Shown: in pieces, positions 36,187 through 43,397 of the stretch
Layout of the letters: every line of letters starts with the position of its first letter
Numbering within the stretch: the first letter of the stretch is position 1
DNA from: Streptomyces sp. NBC_01351
GTDB taxonomy: Bacteria > Actinomycetota > Actinomycetes > Streptomycetales > Streptomycetaceae
Direction: 5' to 3'
DNA length: 64,000 bases
NCBI RefSeq assembly: GCF_036237315.1
Contig: NZ_CP108356.1
Location: 7,445,501-7,509,500, forward strand
Notes under the pieces: generated by a model
Seen by the model: the letters and a program-made list of their open reading frames with translations, nothing else
Database searches by the model: none
Told to the model about the DNA's origin: nothing
Program-made: the position numbers and the translations under genes

Positions 36187-36557
36187 CGCATACCCCCGAA
36201 GGACTTCCGCGGCGCCAGCCGGATCAGACGATCGTCCCCGTAAGGGCCGGACAGATCCACCCCGAGATCTCGCCGCCACAGCAGGTGCAAAGCATGCGCT
36301 CTCGCCACAGCGGGCATGGAACAGCTCTCGACAAGGTCGCCGTACGGCACAGGGCCTTGAGCGGCAGCGCGTCGCAGCTGGCCCTGAACTCCGAGTACCT
36401 CCTCCAGGGGGCGCCGCTCCGCGGACATCGCGTCCACCGCGCCCCATACGTGTGTGCGCCAGCCCGTCACGACCATGAAGCGCCAGCCGGCCGATAGCGC
36501 GACCTCGGCCGTCGCCGCGAACTTCAGGTGATGGGGCGAATACGACCAGCAGGTCAC
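36183..36557 (-). pseudogene. TnsA-like transposase endonuclease subunit, C-terminal part
   Basis: The frame encodes about 115 recognisable residues (FAATAEVALSAGWRFMVVTGW, then PAVARAHALHLLWRRDLGVDL), matching the C-terminal half of TnsA-like heteromeric transposase endonuclease subunits of Streptomyces. The N-terminal nuclease domain is missing; the homology starts about 100 bases from the transposon end. TnsA makes the 5' cut and TnsB the 3' cut in Tn7 cut-and-paste transposition. Translational coupling to tnsB (GTGA overlap) is preserved. Confidence 0.6.
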
Positions 36558-36612
36558 ACGTCCACAACGACTGGACCCTGGCGTGTGAGCAAGAGGTAGC
36601 CCTCCAGCCGCT

Positions 36613-36677
36613 GATGCTACTTGGCATCAGCGCAGGTCACGAACGTTGCTTGGTGCCAAGTAGCAATCTTGGCCACA
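36613..36677 (-). repeat. right end of the Tn7-like element
   Basis: Read inward on the minus strand from 36677, the end starts TGTGGCCAA and contains GATTGCTACTTGGCAC (36653-36668), 14 of 16 identical to the left-end motif. A related copy, GATGCTACTTGGCATC, lies at 36613-36628 in the opposite orientation. GCCGT follows the end directly. Confidence 0.6.
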
Positions 36678-36688
36678 GCCGTCTCTTC

Positions 36689-36854
36689 CGGATCTTGCTC
36701 CCCCAGCTACCGCTGGGAGGTGCCCCCAGACCCGCGCCGCCCGGCACCGCACCTCGCCGCGTTGTCGGGGCACCCGAGTACGTCCAGTACTCGGGCGCGC
36801 CTCCGCCTTGCGAGGCACGGCACCGGACGACGCGGGCTTGACCGGCAAGATCCG
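36689..36854. repeat. Streptomyces foldback (MITE-like) repeat
   Basis: The outer arms CGGATCTTGC (36689-36698) and GCAAGATCCG (36845-36854) are perfect inverted repeats 166 bases apart. The centre has CCCGAGTAC (36773-36781) against GTACTCGGG (36787-36795). The left half holds AGCTACCGCTGGGAGGTGCC, a phrase seen again at 63784. Dispersed intergenic elements of this kind are common in Streptomyces. The rest of 36855-37016 shows nothing. Confidence 0.65.
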
Positions 36855-37016
36855 AAAGTGACGACCTAGGGGCGTGTGACCAGGCTGACCAGGCCCTGTG
36901 GCGTGAGAGCCGTGGCCTCCGTCCGTCGGCGAACGGTCCAGGGTACTGGAACGCGACCCAACCCCGGCCGGAACCGGTTCTCACCTACGCGGCCCTGCTG
37001 CGCAGTTACGAAGTTG

Positions 37017-37556
37017 ATGCAGGAACTGTGGGCTCCGGCACAGCGCTCGCTCTCGCCGGGCTGCTGGAGTCGGGTGGTGGCGTACTTCTTGTGGCTTCTC
37101 GTCCCGGCCGGCCTGATCCTTCCGTTCGTCTTCGCGGGTCGGGCCGTTCGTGTGCCGGCCCGGGCCGGCGGGCCGCGGCGTGCCGACAGCGAGGCTTGGC
37201 TGCGGACCGCCGGCTTCGCCCAGGCGGCGATTGCCGTGGGCGTGTACGCCTGGGGCCTGCTGCACGTCACCGGTGCGGTCCTGTCGGCCGAGGACGGTGG
37301 GACGAACTCGATCCCCATCCCGCCCTGCCGAACCCCGGGCTGGGAGCACCGGGCGGAAGCGATCTCCGGCTACCGGGTGGAGTACGTGCCCCTGAGGTTC
37401 GTGTGCGAGACCGACGACGTCGGCGACTACAGCACCTCCGTCCCCGGACGCGTCAACCCGGTCTCGTTCCTCCTGGGCCTCGGAGCCGTCGTCTGCTTCA
37501 CCGTTGCAGCTCTGGACTCCGGCAACAGCCGCGAGCAGGCCGACGCCGGGACGTAG
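37017..37556 (+). CDS. membrane protein of unknown function
   Basis: The 179-residue protein starts MQELWAPAQRSLSPGCW and has three to four predicted spans: VVAYFLWLLVPAGLILPFVF, FAQAAIAVGVYAWGLLHVTG and VSFLLGLGAVVCFTVAAL. A loop with two Cys residues (PPCRTPGWEH and RFVCETDD) probably faces outside and may form a disulfide. I do not recognise the family. The in-frame ATG at 36876 gives an Arg-rich N-terminus and is less likely. Convergent with the next gene, eight bases apart. Confidence 0.6.
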   Translation: MQELWAPAQRSLSPGCWSRVVAYFLWLLVPAGLILPFVFAGRAVRVPARAGGPRRADSEAWLRTAGFAQAAIAVGVYAWGLLHVTGAVLSAEDGGTNSIPIPPCRTPGWEHRAEAISGYRVEYVPLRFVCETDDVGDYSTSVPGRVNPVSFLLGLGAVVCFTVAALDSGNSREQADAGT

Positions 37557-37563
37557 GGCCTGT

Positions 37564-38142
37564 TCATTCCTGGCCCTGGCTCCGGGCGCGGTCGCGGAAC
37601 CAGACGGCCGTCCCCACCAGCAGCGCCGCCCCCACCCCGTACAGCGGCAGCCACAGGGTGGTCGTGGCCGCCAGGCACTCGGCAACGGCCTTGCGGGACT
37701 GGTCCTCCTGTACGAACGCCAGGGCCGCGCCGTCACGGCCGGCCAGGTTCCCCAGTGCTGCCTCCGCATCGAGGGCCTGGTACCTGCCCACCAGCTCGCA
37801 GTCGCTCCGGGTGCCCGGCATCGGGAACAGCCAGGCCTGGCGCTGCAGCAGCGGGGCGAGCGCGATCGCCGCGCACAGGCCGACGATCAGCGCGTACGCG
37901 GCCAGGCCGCGCACGTACGGCGAGCGGATGTCCGGCGTCCACCGTGCGCGCCGCTGGAAGGCGAGCATCACCACGAGGAGCGTCACCCCGATGAACGTGG
38001 CGAACCACTGCCACGAGCCCTGGGCGAGCGCGAAGGTCAGCACCGCGGCGAGCCCGATGCCGACGACCCCGGGAGCGGGAACGTCATCGCCTGCTGCCGC
38101 GGACGGCGGCCTCGGGGTCACTCGGGGGCTGCGATCGCTCAA
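37564..38142 (-). CDS. membrane protein of unknown function
   Basis: The 192-residue protein has about four hydrophobic segments: VVGIGLAAVLTFALAQ, FATFIGVTLLVVMLAF, GLAAYALIVGLCAAIALAPLL and a C-terminal LWLPLYGVGAALLVGTAVWF. An extracytoplasmic stretch between the last two includes SDCELVGRYQALDAEAAL and AVAECL, with two Cys residues. The N-terminus is Pro/Ala-rich and cytoplasmic. It shares with the convergent neighbour a pattern of paired Cys in an outer loop, but the family is unknown. Confidence 0.6.
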   Translation of the reverse strand: MSDRSPRVTPRPPSAAAGDDVPAPGVVGIGLAAVLTFALAQGSWQWFATFIGVTLLVVMLAFQRRARWTPDIRSPYVRGLAAYALIVGLCAAIALAPLLQRQAWLFPMPGTRSDCELVGRYQALDAEAALGNLAGRDGAALAFVQEDQSRKAVAECLAATTTLWLPLYGVGAALLVGTAVWFRDRARSQGQE

Positions 38143-38257
38143 GGTCTCTCCTGCAGGAGGGAGCAGTCAGCATCACCCGCCGGGCGCCGGCGCCCCGGGC
38201 GCCATGCCGTGCGGGTCGGGCGTCCCCGCCCGGATGGCCCCTCCGCCCCGCGGTCGC

Positions 38258-38362
38258 ACGGCATCCCGGATGCGACGGCAGCCCGAGTGCGACGGCATCC
38301 CGGATGCGACGGCAGCCCGAGTGCAACGGCAAACCCGGGTGCAACGGCAACGGCTGCGACGG
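38258..38362. repeat. 17-bp tandem repeats before the phytase gene
   Basis: Four head-to-tail 17-base units alternate between ACGGCATCCCGGATGCG and ACGGCAGCCCGAGTGCG, so the true period is 34 (38258-38325). Two more degenerate units follow up to about 38362. They end about 100 bases before the phytase start in otherwise gene-free DNA (38143-38461). Confidence 0.8.
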
Positions 38363-38461
38363 CGACCGCAATGGCGGCACCCGGTTCAACTGCCGTTCAC
38401 GCCGCGCTCGCCGGGCCTCCCTAGCCTCCTCCCTGTCCCGCACCCGATCGAGGGGAACCAG

Positions 38462-39487
38462 GTGTCCTTCACCGTCTCTGTCCGCGCTGCCGCGCTGCCC
38501 GCCGCCGTCCTGGCCGTCCTGGCCCTGCCGGCTGCACCGGCCCACGCGGCGGCCGTATCCGTCACAGCCACCGTGGAGACCGCCCCGGTCTCGCACAGTG
38601 GTGACGCCGCCGACGACCCCGCGATCTGGGTCCACCCCACAGATCCCGCCAAGTCGGTGGTCGTCGGTACGGACAAGAAGGGCGCGCTGGAGGTCTACGA
38701 CATGACCGGCGCCCGGATCCAGCGGATCAGCGGCGACTACGGCAACAACGTCGACCTGCGCGGCAACATCGTGGTCTCGGCGGACGACGAGGCCGCCGGC
38801 GGCAACGGCGCCATGCACATCTACCGCATCGACCCCGTGACCCGGCAGCTCAAGTGGCTGAAGGACGTCCCCACCGAGGTCACCGCGCACGGCATCTGCC
38901 TCTACACCTCACCGTCCTCGGGCAAGCTGTACGCCTTCCCCAACTCCACGTCCGGCCGCGTCGAGCAGTGGGAGCTCGCCGTCAACGGCGACGCGGTGTC
39001 CGCGACCTCCGTACGCCTGTGGGACGCGGGCTCCGCGGTCGAGGGCTGCTACGCCGACGAGACCACCGGCAAGCTCTACCTCGGCGAGGAGGACGTCGGC
39101 GTCTGGATCTACGGCGCCGAGCCCACCGCCGGCACCAGCCGCACCAAGCTCGACTCCACCGGCTCCGGCGGCCACATCACCGCCGACACCGAGGGCATCA
39201 CCGCCGCCGGCAACCGGATCTACGTTTCCTCCCAGGGCAGCGACGACTTCACGGTCTACGACCGCACCACCCGCGCCTACCTCGGCCGCTTCTCCGTCGC
39301 GAACGGAACCGCGGCCGACGACTGCGAGGACACCGACGGCATCGACGCGACCGCCGCCAACCTCGGCCCGGCCTTCCCGCAGGGCGTCTTCATCTGCCAG
39401 GACGGCTCCAACGGAACCCCCGGCACCAGCGGGTACCAGAACTTCAAGCTCGTCCCGCTCCAGCGCATCACCGCCCTCTTCGGCTGA
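38462..39487 (+). CDS. secreted beta-propeller phytase (3-phytase)
   Basis: The 341-residue protein has a Sec signal peptide (VSFTVSVRAAALPAAVLAVL, cleavage after AHA near residue 30) and the beta-propeller phytase fold. Landmarks are DDPAIWVHPTDPAKSVVVGTDKKGALEVYD, YGNNVDLRG, and EGCYADETTGKLYLGEEDVGVW with Glu residues for Ca2+. It releases phosphate from phytate outside the cell. Alkaline phytases of this type need Ca2+. GTG 38462 follows GAGGGGAACC. Phosphate control would be expected, but I see no clear PHO box. Upstream tandem repeats are unusual. Confidence 0.92.
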   Translation: MSFTVSVRAAALPAAVLAVLALPAAPAHAAAVSVTATVETAPVSHSGDAADDPAIWVHPTDPAKSVVVGTDKKGALEVYDMTGARIQRISGDYGNNVDLRGNIVVSADDEAAGGNGAMHIYRIDPVTRQLKWLKDVPTEVTAHGICLYTSPSSGKLYAFPNSTSGRVEQWELAVNGDAVSATSVRLWDAGSAVEGCYADETTGKLYLGEEDVGVWIYGAEPTAGTSRTKLDSTGSGGHITADTEGITAAGNRIYVSSQGSDDFTVYDRTTRAYLGRFSVANGTAADDCEDTDGIDATAANLGPAFPQGVFICQDGSNGTPGTSGYQNFKLVPLQRITALFG

Positions 39488-39589
39488 CCGTCCCGGGGCG
39501 TCGGCCGTTCCGCCGACGCCCTCCGGGGCCGGAGGCGCGGCCTGACCTACTCTGATCCACCACAGGGACGAGCGGGAGGTCGAGCAGCC

Positions 39590-40306
39590 GTGACCGACGG
39601 GGAAGAGGAACTCGCCGCCGCGCAGCACGCGCACTGGCAGGCCACCTACGCCGACCACCCCGGCATGTACGGCGAGCGGCCCTCCGCCCCCGCGCTCCAC
39701 GCGGCGGCCGCCTTCGAGGCGGCCGGCGCGACGGACGTGCTCGAACTCGGCGCCGGTCACGGCCGCGACGCCCTGTACTTCGCGCGCCGCGGCTTCACCG
39801 TCCGGGCCACCGACTTCAGCGCCACCGGCCTGGAGCAGCTGCGCCGGGCCGCCCGGGAGCAGGGCCTCGCCGAGCGGGTGACCACCGGCATCCAGGACGT
39901 ACGCGAACCCCTCGCCCTCCCCGACGGCTCGGTGGACGCCGTCTTCGCCCACATGCTGCTCTGCATGGCGTTGTCGACCCGGGAGATCCACGCCCTGGTG
40001 GACGAGGTCCACCGGGTGCTGAGGCCCGGCGGCACCTTCGTCTACACCGTGCGGCACACGGGCGACGCCCACTACGCCACCGGCATCGCGCACGGCGACG
40101 ACATCCACGAACACGGGGGCTTCGCCGTCCACTTCTTCCCCCGGCACCTGGTCGACGCCCTCGCCGAGGGCTGGCGCCTCGACGAGGTCCACGCCTTCGA
40201 GGAAGGGGAGCTGCCCCGGCGCCTGTGGCGCGTCACGCAGACGCTCCCCGCGCCCCGGCCCCGGCCCGGGCTCCGGTCAACGCCCCGGAACGCCCCGACC
40301 GAGTGA
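39590..40306 (+). CDS. class I SAM-dependent methyltransferase
   Basis: The 238-residue enzyme has motif I DVLELGAGHGRDALYFARRG (about 49-68), VRATDFSATGLEQL, DVREPLALPDGSVDAVFAHMLL, and LRPGGTFVYTVRH. The opening HAHWQATYADHPGMYGERPS resembles the tellurite-resistance TehB/thiopurine-like small-molecule group. The substrate is unknown. It starts at GTG 39590. The C-terminal tail is Pro/Arg-rich and may be partly disordered. No operon partner. Confidence 0.87.
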   Translation: MTDGEEELAAAQHAHWQATYADHPGMYGERPSAPALHAAAAFEAAGATDVLELGAGHGRDALYFARRGFTVRATDFSATGLEQLRRAAREQGLAERVTTGIQDVREPLALPDGSVDAVFAHMLLCMALSTREIHALVDEVHRVLRPGGTFVYTVRHTGDAHYATGIAHGDDIHEHGGFAVHFFPRHLVDALAEGWRLDEVHAFEEGELPRRLWRVTQTLPAPRPRPGLRSTPRNAPTE

Positions 40307-40377
40307 AGATCGGGCTGTCCGAAGCCCGCCTCGGCTAGGCTGGATCCGCCGGGCGCCTGTGACAGGGAGGTACGGGG

Positions 40378-41325
40378 ATGGGCGACACGACGACCGAACC
40401 CACGCGTGCCGACCCCGGGCTGTACGGCCCGTCGTCCGTCACCTGGCAGTGCCACGGCGACCCGATCATGTGGATCGCCGGCATCCGCGCCCTCTACCTC
40501 CAGGCCCTCCACCCGCGTGCCGTCCGCGGGGTCATGGAGAACTCCGACTTCGAGCGGGACGCCTGGGGGCGGCTCCTGCGCACCGCCGACTTCGTCGGCA
40601 CCCTCACCTACGGCACCACCGAGGCCGCCGAGCGCGCCGGGGCCCGCGTCCGCGCGATCCACCGCACACTGTCCGCCACCGACCCGGCCACCGGCGAACG
40701 GTTCCCCGTGGACGAGCCCGAGCTGCTGCTCTGGGTCCACTGCGCGCAGATCGACAGCTTCCTGCACGTCATGCGCCGCTCCGGCATCCCCCTCACCCCC
40801 GCCCAGGCCGACCGCTACGTCGACGAGAACCGGGTGAACGCCCGCCTCGTCGGTCTCGATCCGGCCGAGGTTCCCGCCGACATCGCGGGCCTCGCCGCGT
40901 ACTTCGAGCGGATCCGTCCCGAGCTCGCCGCCGGGCCCGACGCCGACGCCGTGTACGCGTTCCTCCACGGCCCGCCGGTCCACCCCCTCCTCATACCTGG
41001 CCGAAACCTGCTGTGGCGCCCGCTCGCCCACCTCGCGTACGGTTCCCTCCCCGGCTGGGCACACCAGCTGTACGGGCGGCCCACACCGCCCCCGCGCGCG
41101 GTCACCCGGCGCCTGCGCCTCACCGGGCGCGCCCTGCGCAGCATTCCCGCAGGTCTACGCTGGAAGCTGCCGCCAGGTCACATCTTGAAAGCGATGCGTC
41201 GCATGGGCCCCGGGAGTCGCCCCTCGACGCACAGGCTGCGCACGGCAGCGGCCATACTGGACGGGCCGGGGAGGGCATGGCACGACGACGGGGGCGGCTT
41301 CAAGACATGGCGGAGTCCAGACTGA
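40378..41325 (+). CDS. oxygenase MpaB family protein (DUF2236)
   Basis: The 315-residue protein matches the MpaB/latex-clearing-protein-like fold: ALHPRAVRGVMENSDF with a heme-type His, WGRLLRTADFVGTLTYGTTE, and LLLWVHCAQIDSFLHVM. Characterised relatives are the mycophenolic-acid oxygenase MpaB' and Lcp rubber oxygenase, b-type heme enzymes; the substrate here is unknown. GGGAGGTACGGGG precedes the ATG. Its last 19 bases overlap the start of the Ser/Thr kinase gene, implying co-expression. Confidence 0.85.
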   Translation: MGDTTTEPTRADPGLYGPSSVTWQCHGDPIMWIAGIRALYLQALHPRAVRGVMENSDFERDAWGRLLRTADFVGTLTYGTTEAAERAGARVRAIHRTLSATDPATGERFPVDEPELLLWVHCAQIDSFLHVMRRSGIPLTPAQADRYVDENRVNARLVGLDPAEVPADIAGLAAYFERIRPELAAGPDADAVYAFLHGPPVHPLLIPGRNLLWRPLAHLAYGSLPGWAHQLYGRPTPPPRAVTRRLRLTGRALRSIPAGLRWKLPPGHILKAMRRMGPGSRPSTHRLRTAAAILDGPGRAWHDDGGGFKTWRSPD

Positions 41326-43397
41326 TTCAGGGCCGGTACCGGTCGCTCGACCTGATCGGGCGGGGCGGCATGGGCGAGGTATGGCGCGCCCGGGACGAAT
41401 CGCTGGGCCGTCAGGTCGCCGTGAAGTGCCTCAAGCCGATCGGGGCCGAACAGGACGCCCACTTCACCCAGGTGCTGCGCGAACGCTTCCGGCGCGAGGC
41501 ACGCGTCGCCGCGTCCCTCCAGCACCGGGGGGTCACCGTCGTCCACGACTTCGGCGACGACAGTGCCGCGGGCGGCTGCCTCTACCTGGTGATGGAGCTC
41601 CTCGAAGGCCGCAACCTCAGCCAGCTCCTGGAGGAGAACGAGACCCGCCCGCTCCCCGTGGACGTGGTCGTCGACATCGCGGAGCAGATGGCCGCCGCCC
41701 TCGGCTACACCCATGACCAGGGCGTCGTCCACCGCGACCTGAAGCCCGCCAACATCATGAGGCTCACCGACGGCACCGTGAAGATCTGCGACTTCGGCAT
41801 CGCCCGCCTCGCCCACGACATCGGCTTCACCGCCAAGCTCACCGGCGGCGGCATGGCCATGGGCACCCCCCACTACATGTCGCCGGAGCAGATCGCCGGC
41901 GGCGAGGTCGACCACCGCAGCGACCTCTACTCCCTCGGCTGCGTCCTGTACGAGATCGCCACCGGAGCCCCGCCCTTCGACCTCGGAGACTCCTGGTCGG
42001 TGCTGGTCGGGCACCGCGACACCGCGCCCGTGCCGCTGCGCGAGCACCGCCCCGAGCTGCCCGCCTACTTCGAGGAGGCCGTCCTCGACCTCCTCGCCAA
42101 GCGCCCCGAGGACCGGCCGGGCGACGCCCGCCACCTGCACCGCCGCCTCGTCGAGGCCCGCCTCGGGCCCGGCGGCCTGCCCGGCGCCCAGGCCCCGCTG
42201 CCGGTGTGGGCCCGGGGGATGACCGCCGGCCGCAAGGCCGGGATCGACGCACGCCCCGCGAGCGGCGAATGGGCTGTGCTCACCGGCGCCTGGACGGCCC
42301 CCCGCGCCGGCGGCGAACAGCCCGACGCCCCGCACACCGGCACGCGCCCCGCGCTGCGCCGCCCCGAGCCCGCCGAGGACCCGCGGCTCACCGTGGCGTA
42401 CGGCGTCCCGCGCGTCCCCGGCCCGCGCGAGACCGACCCCGACGCGCTCACCGCCGGCCACACCCGCGCCTTCGCCCTCAGCCGCTCGGGCCACCCGGAG
42501 GAGGCCCTCGCCGTCTACACGGCCGTGGCCGAGGGCCGCACCCGGGCGCTCGGCGCGGACCACCCCGACACCCTCGCCGCGCGCCAGGAGGCGGCGTACG
42601 AACTGGGCCGGCTCGGGCGCCACCAGGAAGCCCACGACATCTACCGCGCGGTGCTCGTCGCCCGCGAGCGGACCACGGGACCGCGCCACCCCGACACCCT
42701 GCGCTGCCGCCACAACCTGGCCTGCGCCCTGGGGGCGCTGGGCCGGTTCGTGGACGCCCACGCCACCGCCGTCGAGGTCGCCGCCGCCCGGGCGGCCGTC
42801 CTGGGCGCCGAGCACGCCGACACGCTGCTGACCCGCTACGAGGTGGCGTACGCCCTCGGCCGGCTGGACCGCTGGCAGGAGGCCCTGGCCGGCTTCCGCG
42901 AGGTCGCCGCCGTACGGGAGCGGATCCTCGGCCGCGACCACCCCGACACCCTGGCTGCCCGCTACGAGGTCGGCATCGCGCTCGGCCGTACCGGGAACAG
43001 CGCCCTGGCCCTCGAACTGTTCCGGGCCCTGGTCCGCGACCGCACCCGCGCCTACGGCGCCGCCGACCCCGAGACCCTGCGCGCCCGGCACGTCCTCGGC
43101 GTCAACCTGGGCCGGCTGGAGCGCTGGGAGGAAGCGGTGGCCGAAGCCGCGCAGGTGGGGGCGGTACGGGCCGAGGTGCTCGGCGCCGAACACCCCGACA
43201 CCCTCGTCAGCCGCCGCGAACTCGCCGTCGGCCTCGGCCGGCTGGGCCGCTGGGAGGAGGCGCTGCCCATCTACCGCGAGCTCTCCGGCATCCGCGAACG
43301 GTCCCTGGGCGACGAGCACCCCGACACGGCGCTGGCCCACGCCGACGAGGCGTACTGCCTGGAGCGGCTCGGCCAGGTGTGCTACCAAGAGCCATGA
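41307..43397 (+). CDS. serine/threonine protein kinase with C-terminal TPR repeats
   Basis: The 696-residue protein has an N-terminal Hanks-type kinase (about 10-275): glycine loop IGRGGMGEVWRARD, Lys40 in VAVKCLK, catalytic VVHRDLKPANIM, DFG in ICDFGIARL, and GTPHYMSPEQ. A Pro/Arg-rich linker of about 100 residues follows. The C-terminal 300 residues are about six tandem TPRs of 42 residues, each with a conserved HPDTL...LGRLGRWEEA pattern, for protein binding. No transmembrane segment or PASTA domain is seen, so it is cytoplasmic. An in-frame ATG at 41277 is an alternative start. It overlaps genes on both sides. Confidence 0.92.
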   Translation: MAESRLIQGRYRSLDLIGRGGMGEVWRARDESLGRQVAVKCLKPIGAEQDAHFTQVLRERFRREARVAASLQHRGVTVVHDFGDDSAAGGCLYLVMELLEGRNLSQLLEENETRPLPVDVVVDIAEQMAAALGYTHDQGVVHRDLKPANIMRLTDGTVKICDFGIARLAHDIGFTAKLTGGGMAMGTPHYMSPEQIAGGEVDHRSDLYSLGCVLYEIATGAPPFDLGDSWSVLVGHRDTAPVPLREHRPELPAYFEEAVLDLLAKRPEDRPGDARHLHRRLVEARLGPGGLPGAQAPLPVWARGMTAGRKAGIDARPASGEWAVLTGAWTAPRAGGEQPDAPHTGTRPALRRPEPAEDPRLTVAYGVPRVPGPRETDPDALTAGHTRAFALSRSGHPEEALAVYTAVAEGRTRALGADHPDTLAARQEAAYELGRLGRHQEAHDIYRAVLVARERTTGPRHPDTLRCRHNLACALGALGRFVDAHATAVEVAAARAAVLGAEHADTLLTRYEVAYALGRLDRWQEALAGFREVAAVRERILGRDHPDTLAARYEVGIALGRTGNSALALELFRALVRDRTRAYGAADPETLRARHVLGVNLGRLERWEEAVAEAAQVGAVRAEVLGAEHPDTLVSRRELAVGLGRLGRWEEALPIYRELSGIRERSLGDEHPDTALAHADEAYCLERLGQVCYQEP

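Larger units (their letters stand above)
29910..36677. mobile_element. decayed Tn7-like (TnsA/TnsB) transposon, about 6.8 kb
   Basis: The ends are imperfect inverted repeats beginning TGTG (29910-29934 and 36653-36677, 19 of 25 positions identical). The left end has a second 16-base copy of the end motif 20 bases inward, and the right end has a related copy at 36613. Truncated tnsA and tnsB genes lie beside the right end. GCCGT flanks both sides (29904-29908; 36678-36682), one base off on the left, as a possible 5-bp target duplication. TnsC, TniQ and target selectors are missing, so it cannot move alone. Cargo is partly broken (ATPase, tnpB, MocR) and partly intact (two secreted proteins). 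Confidence 0.6.

Noticed and set aside
35385..36557. functional Tn7-like transposase operon
   Set aside because: tnsA lacks its N-terminal nuclease half and tnsB lacks the DDE domain; tnsC and tniQ are absent, so it cannot transpose by itself.
38258..38362. CRISPR array
   Set aside because: The 17-base units are contiguous with no unique spacers and no cas genes are present; it is a plain tandem repeat.
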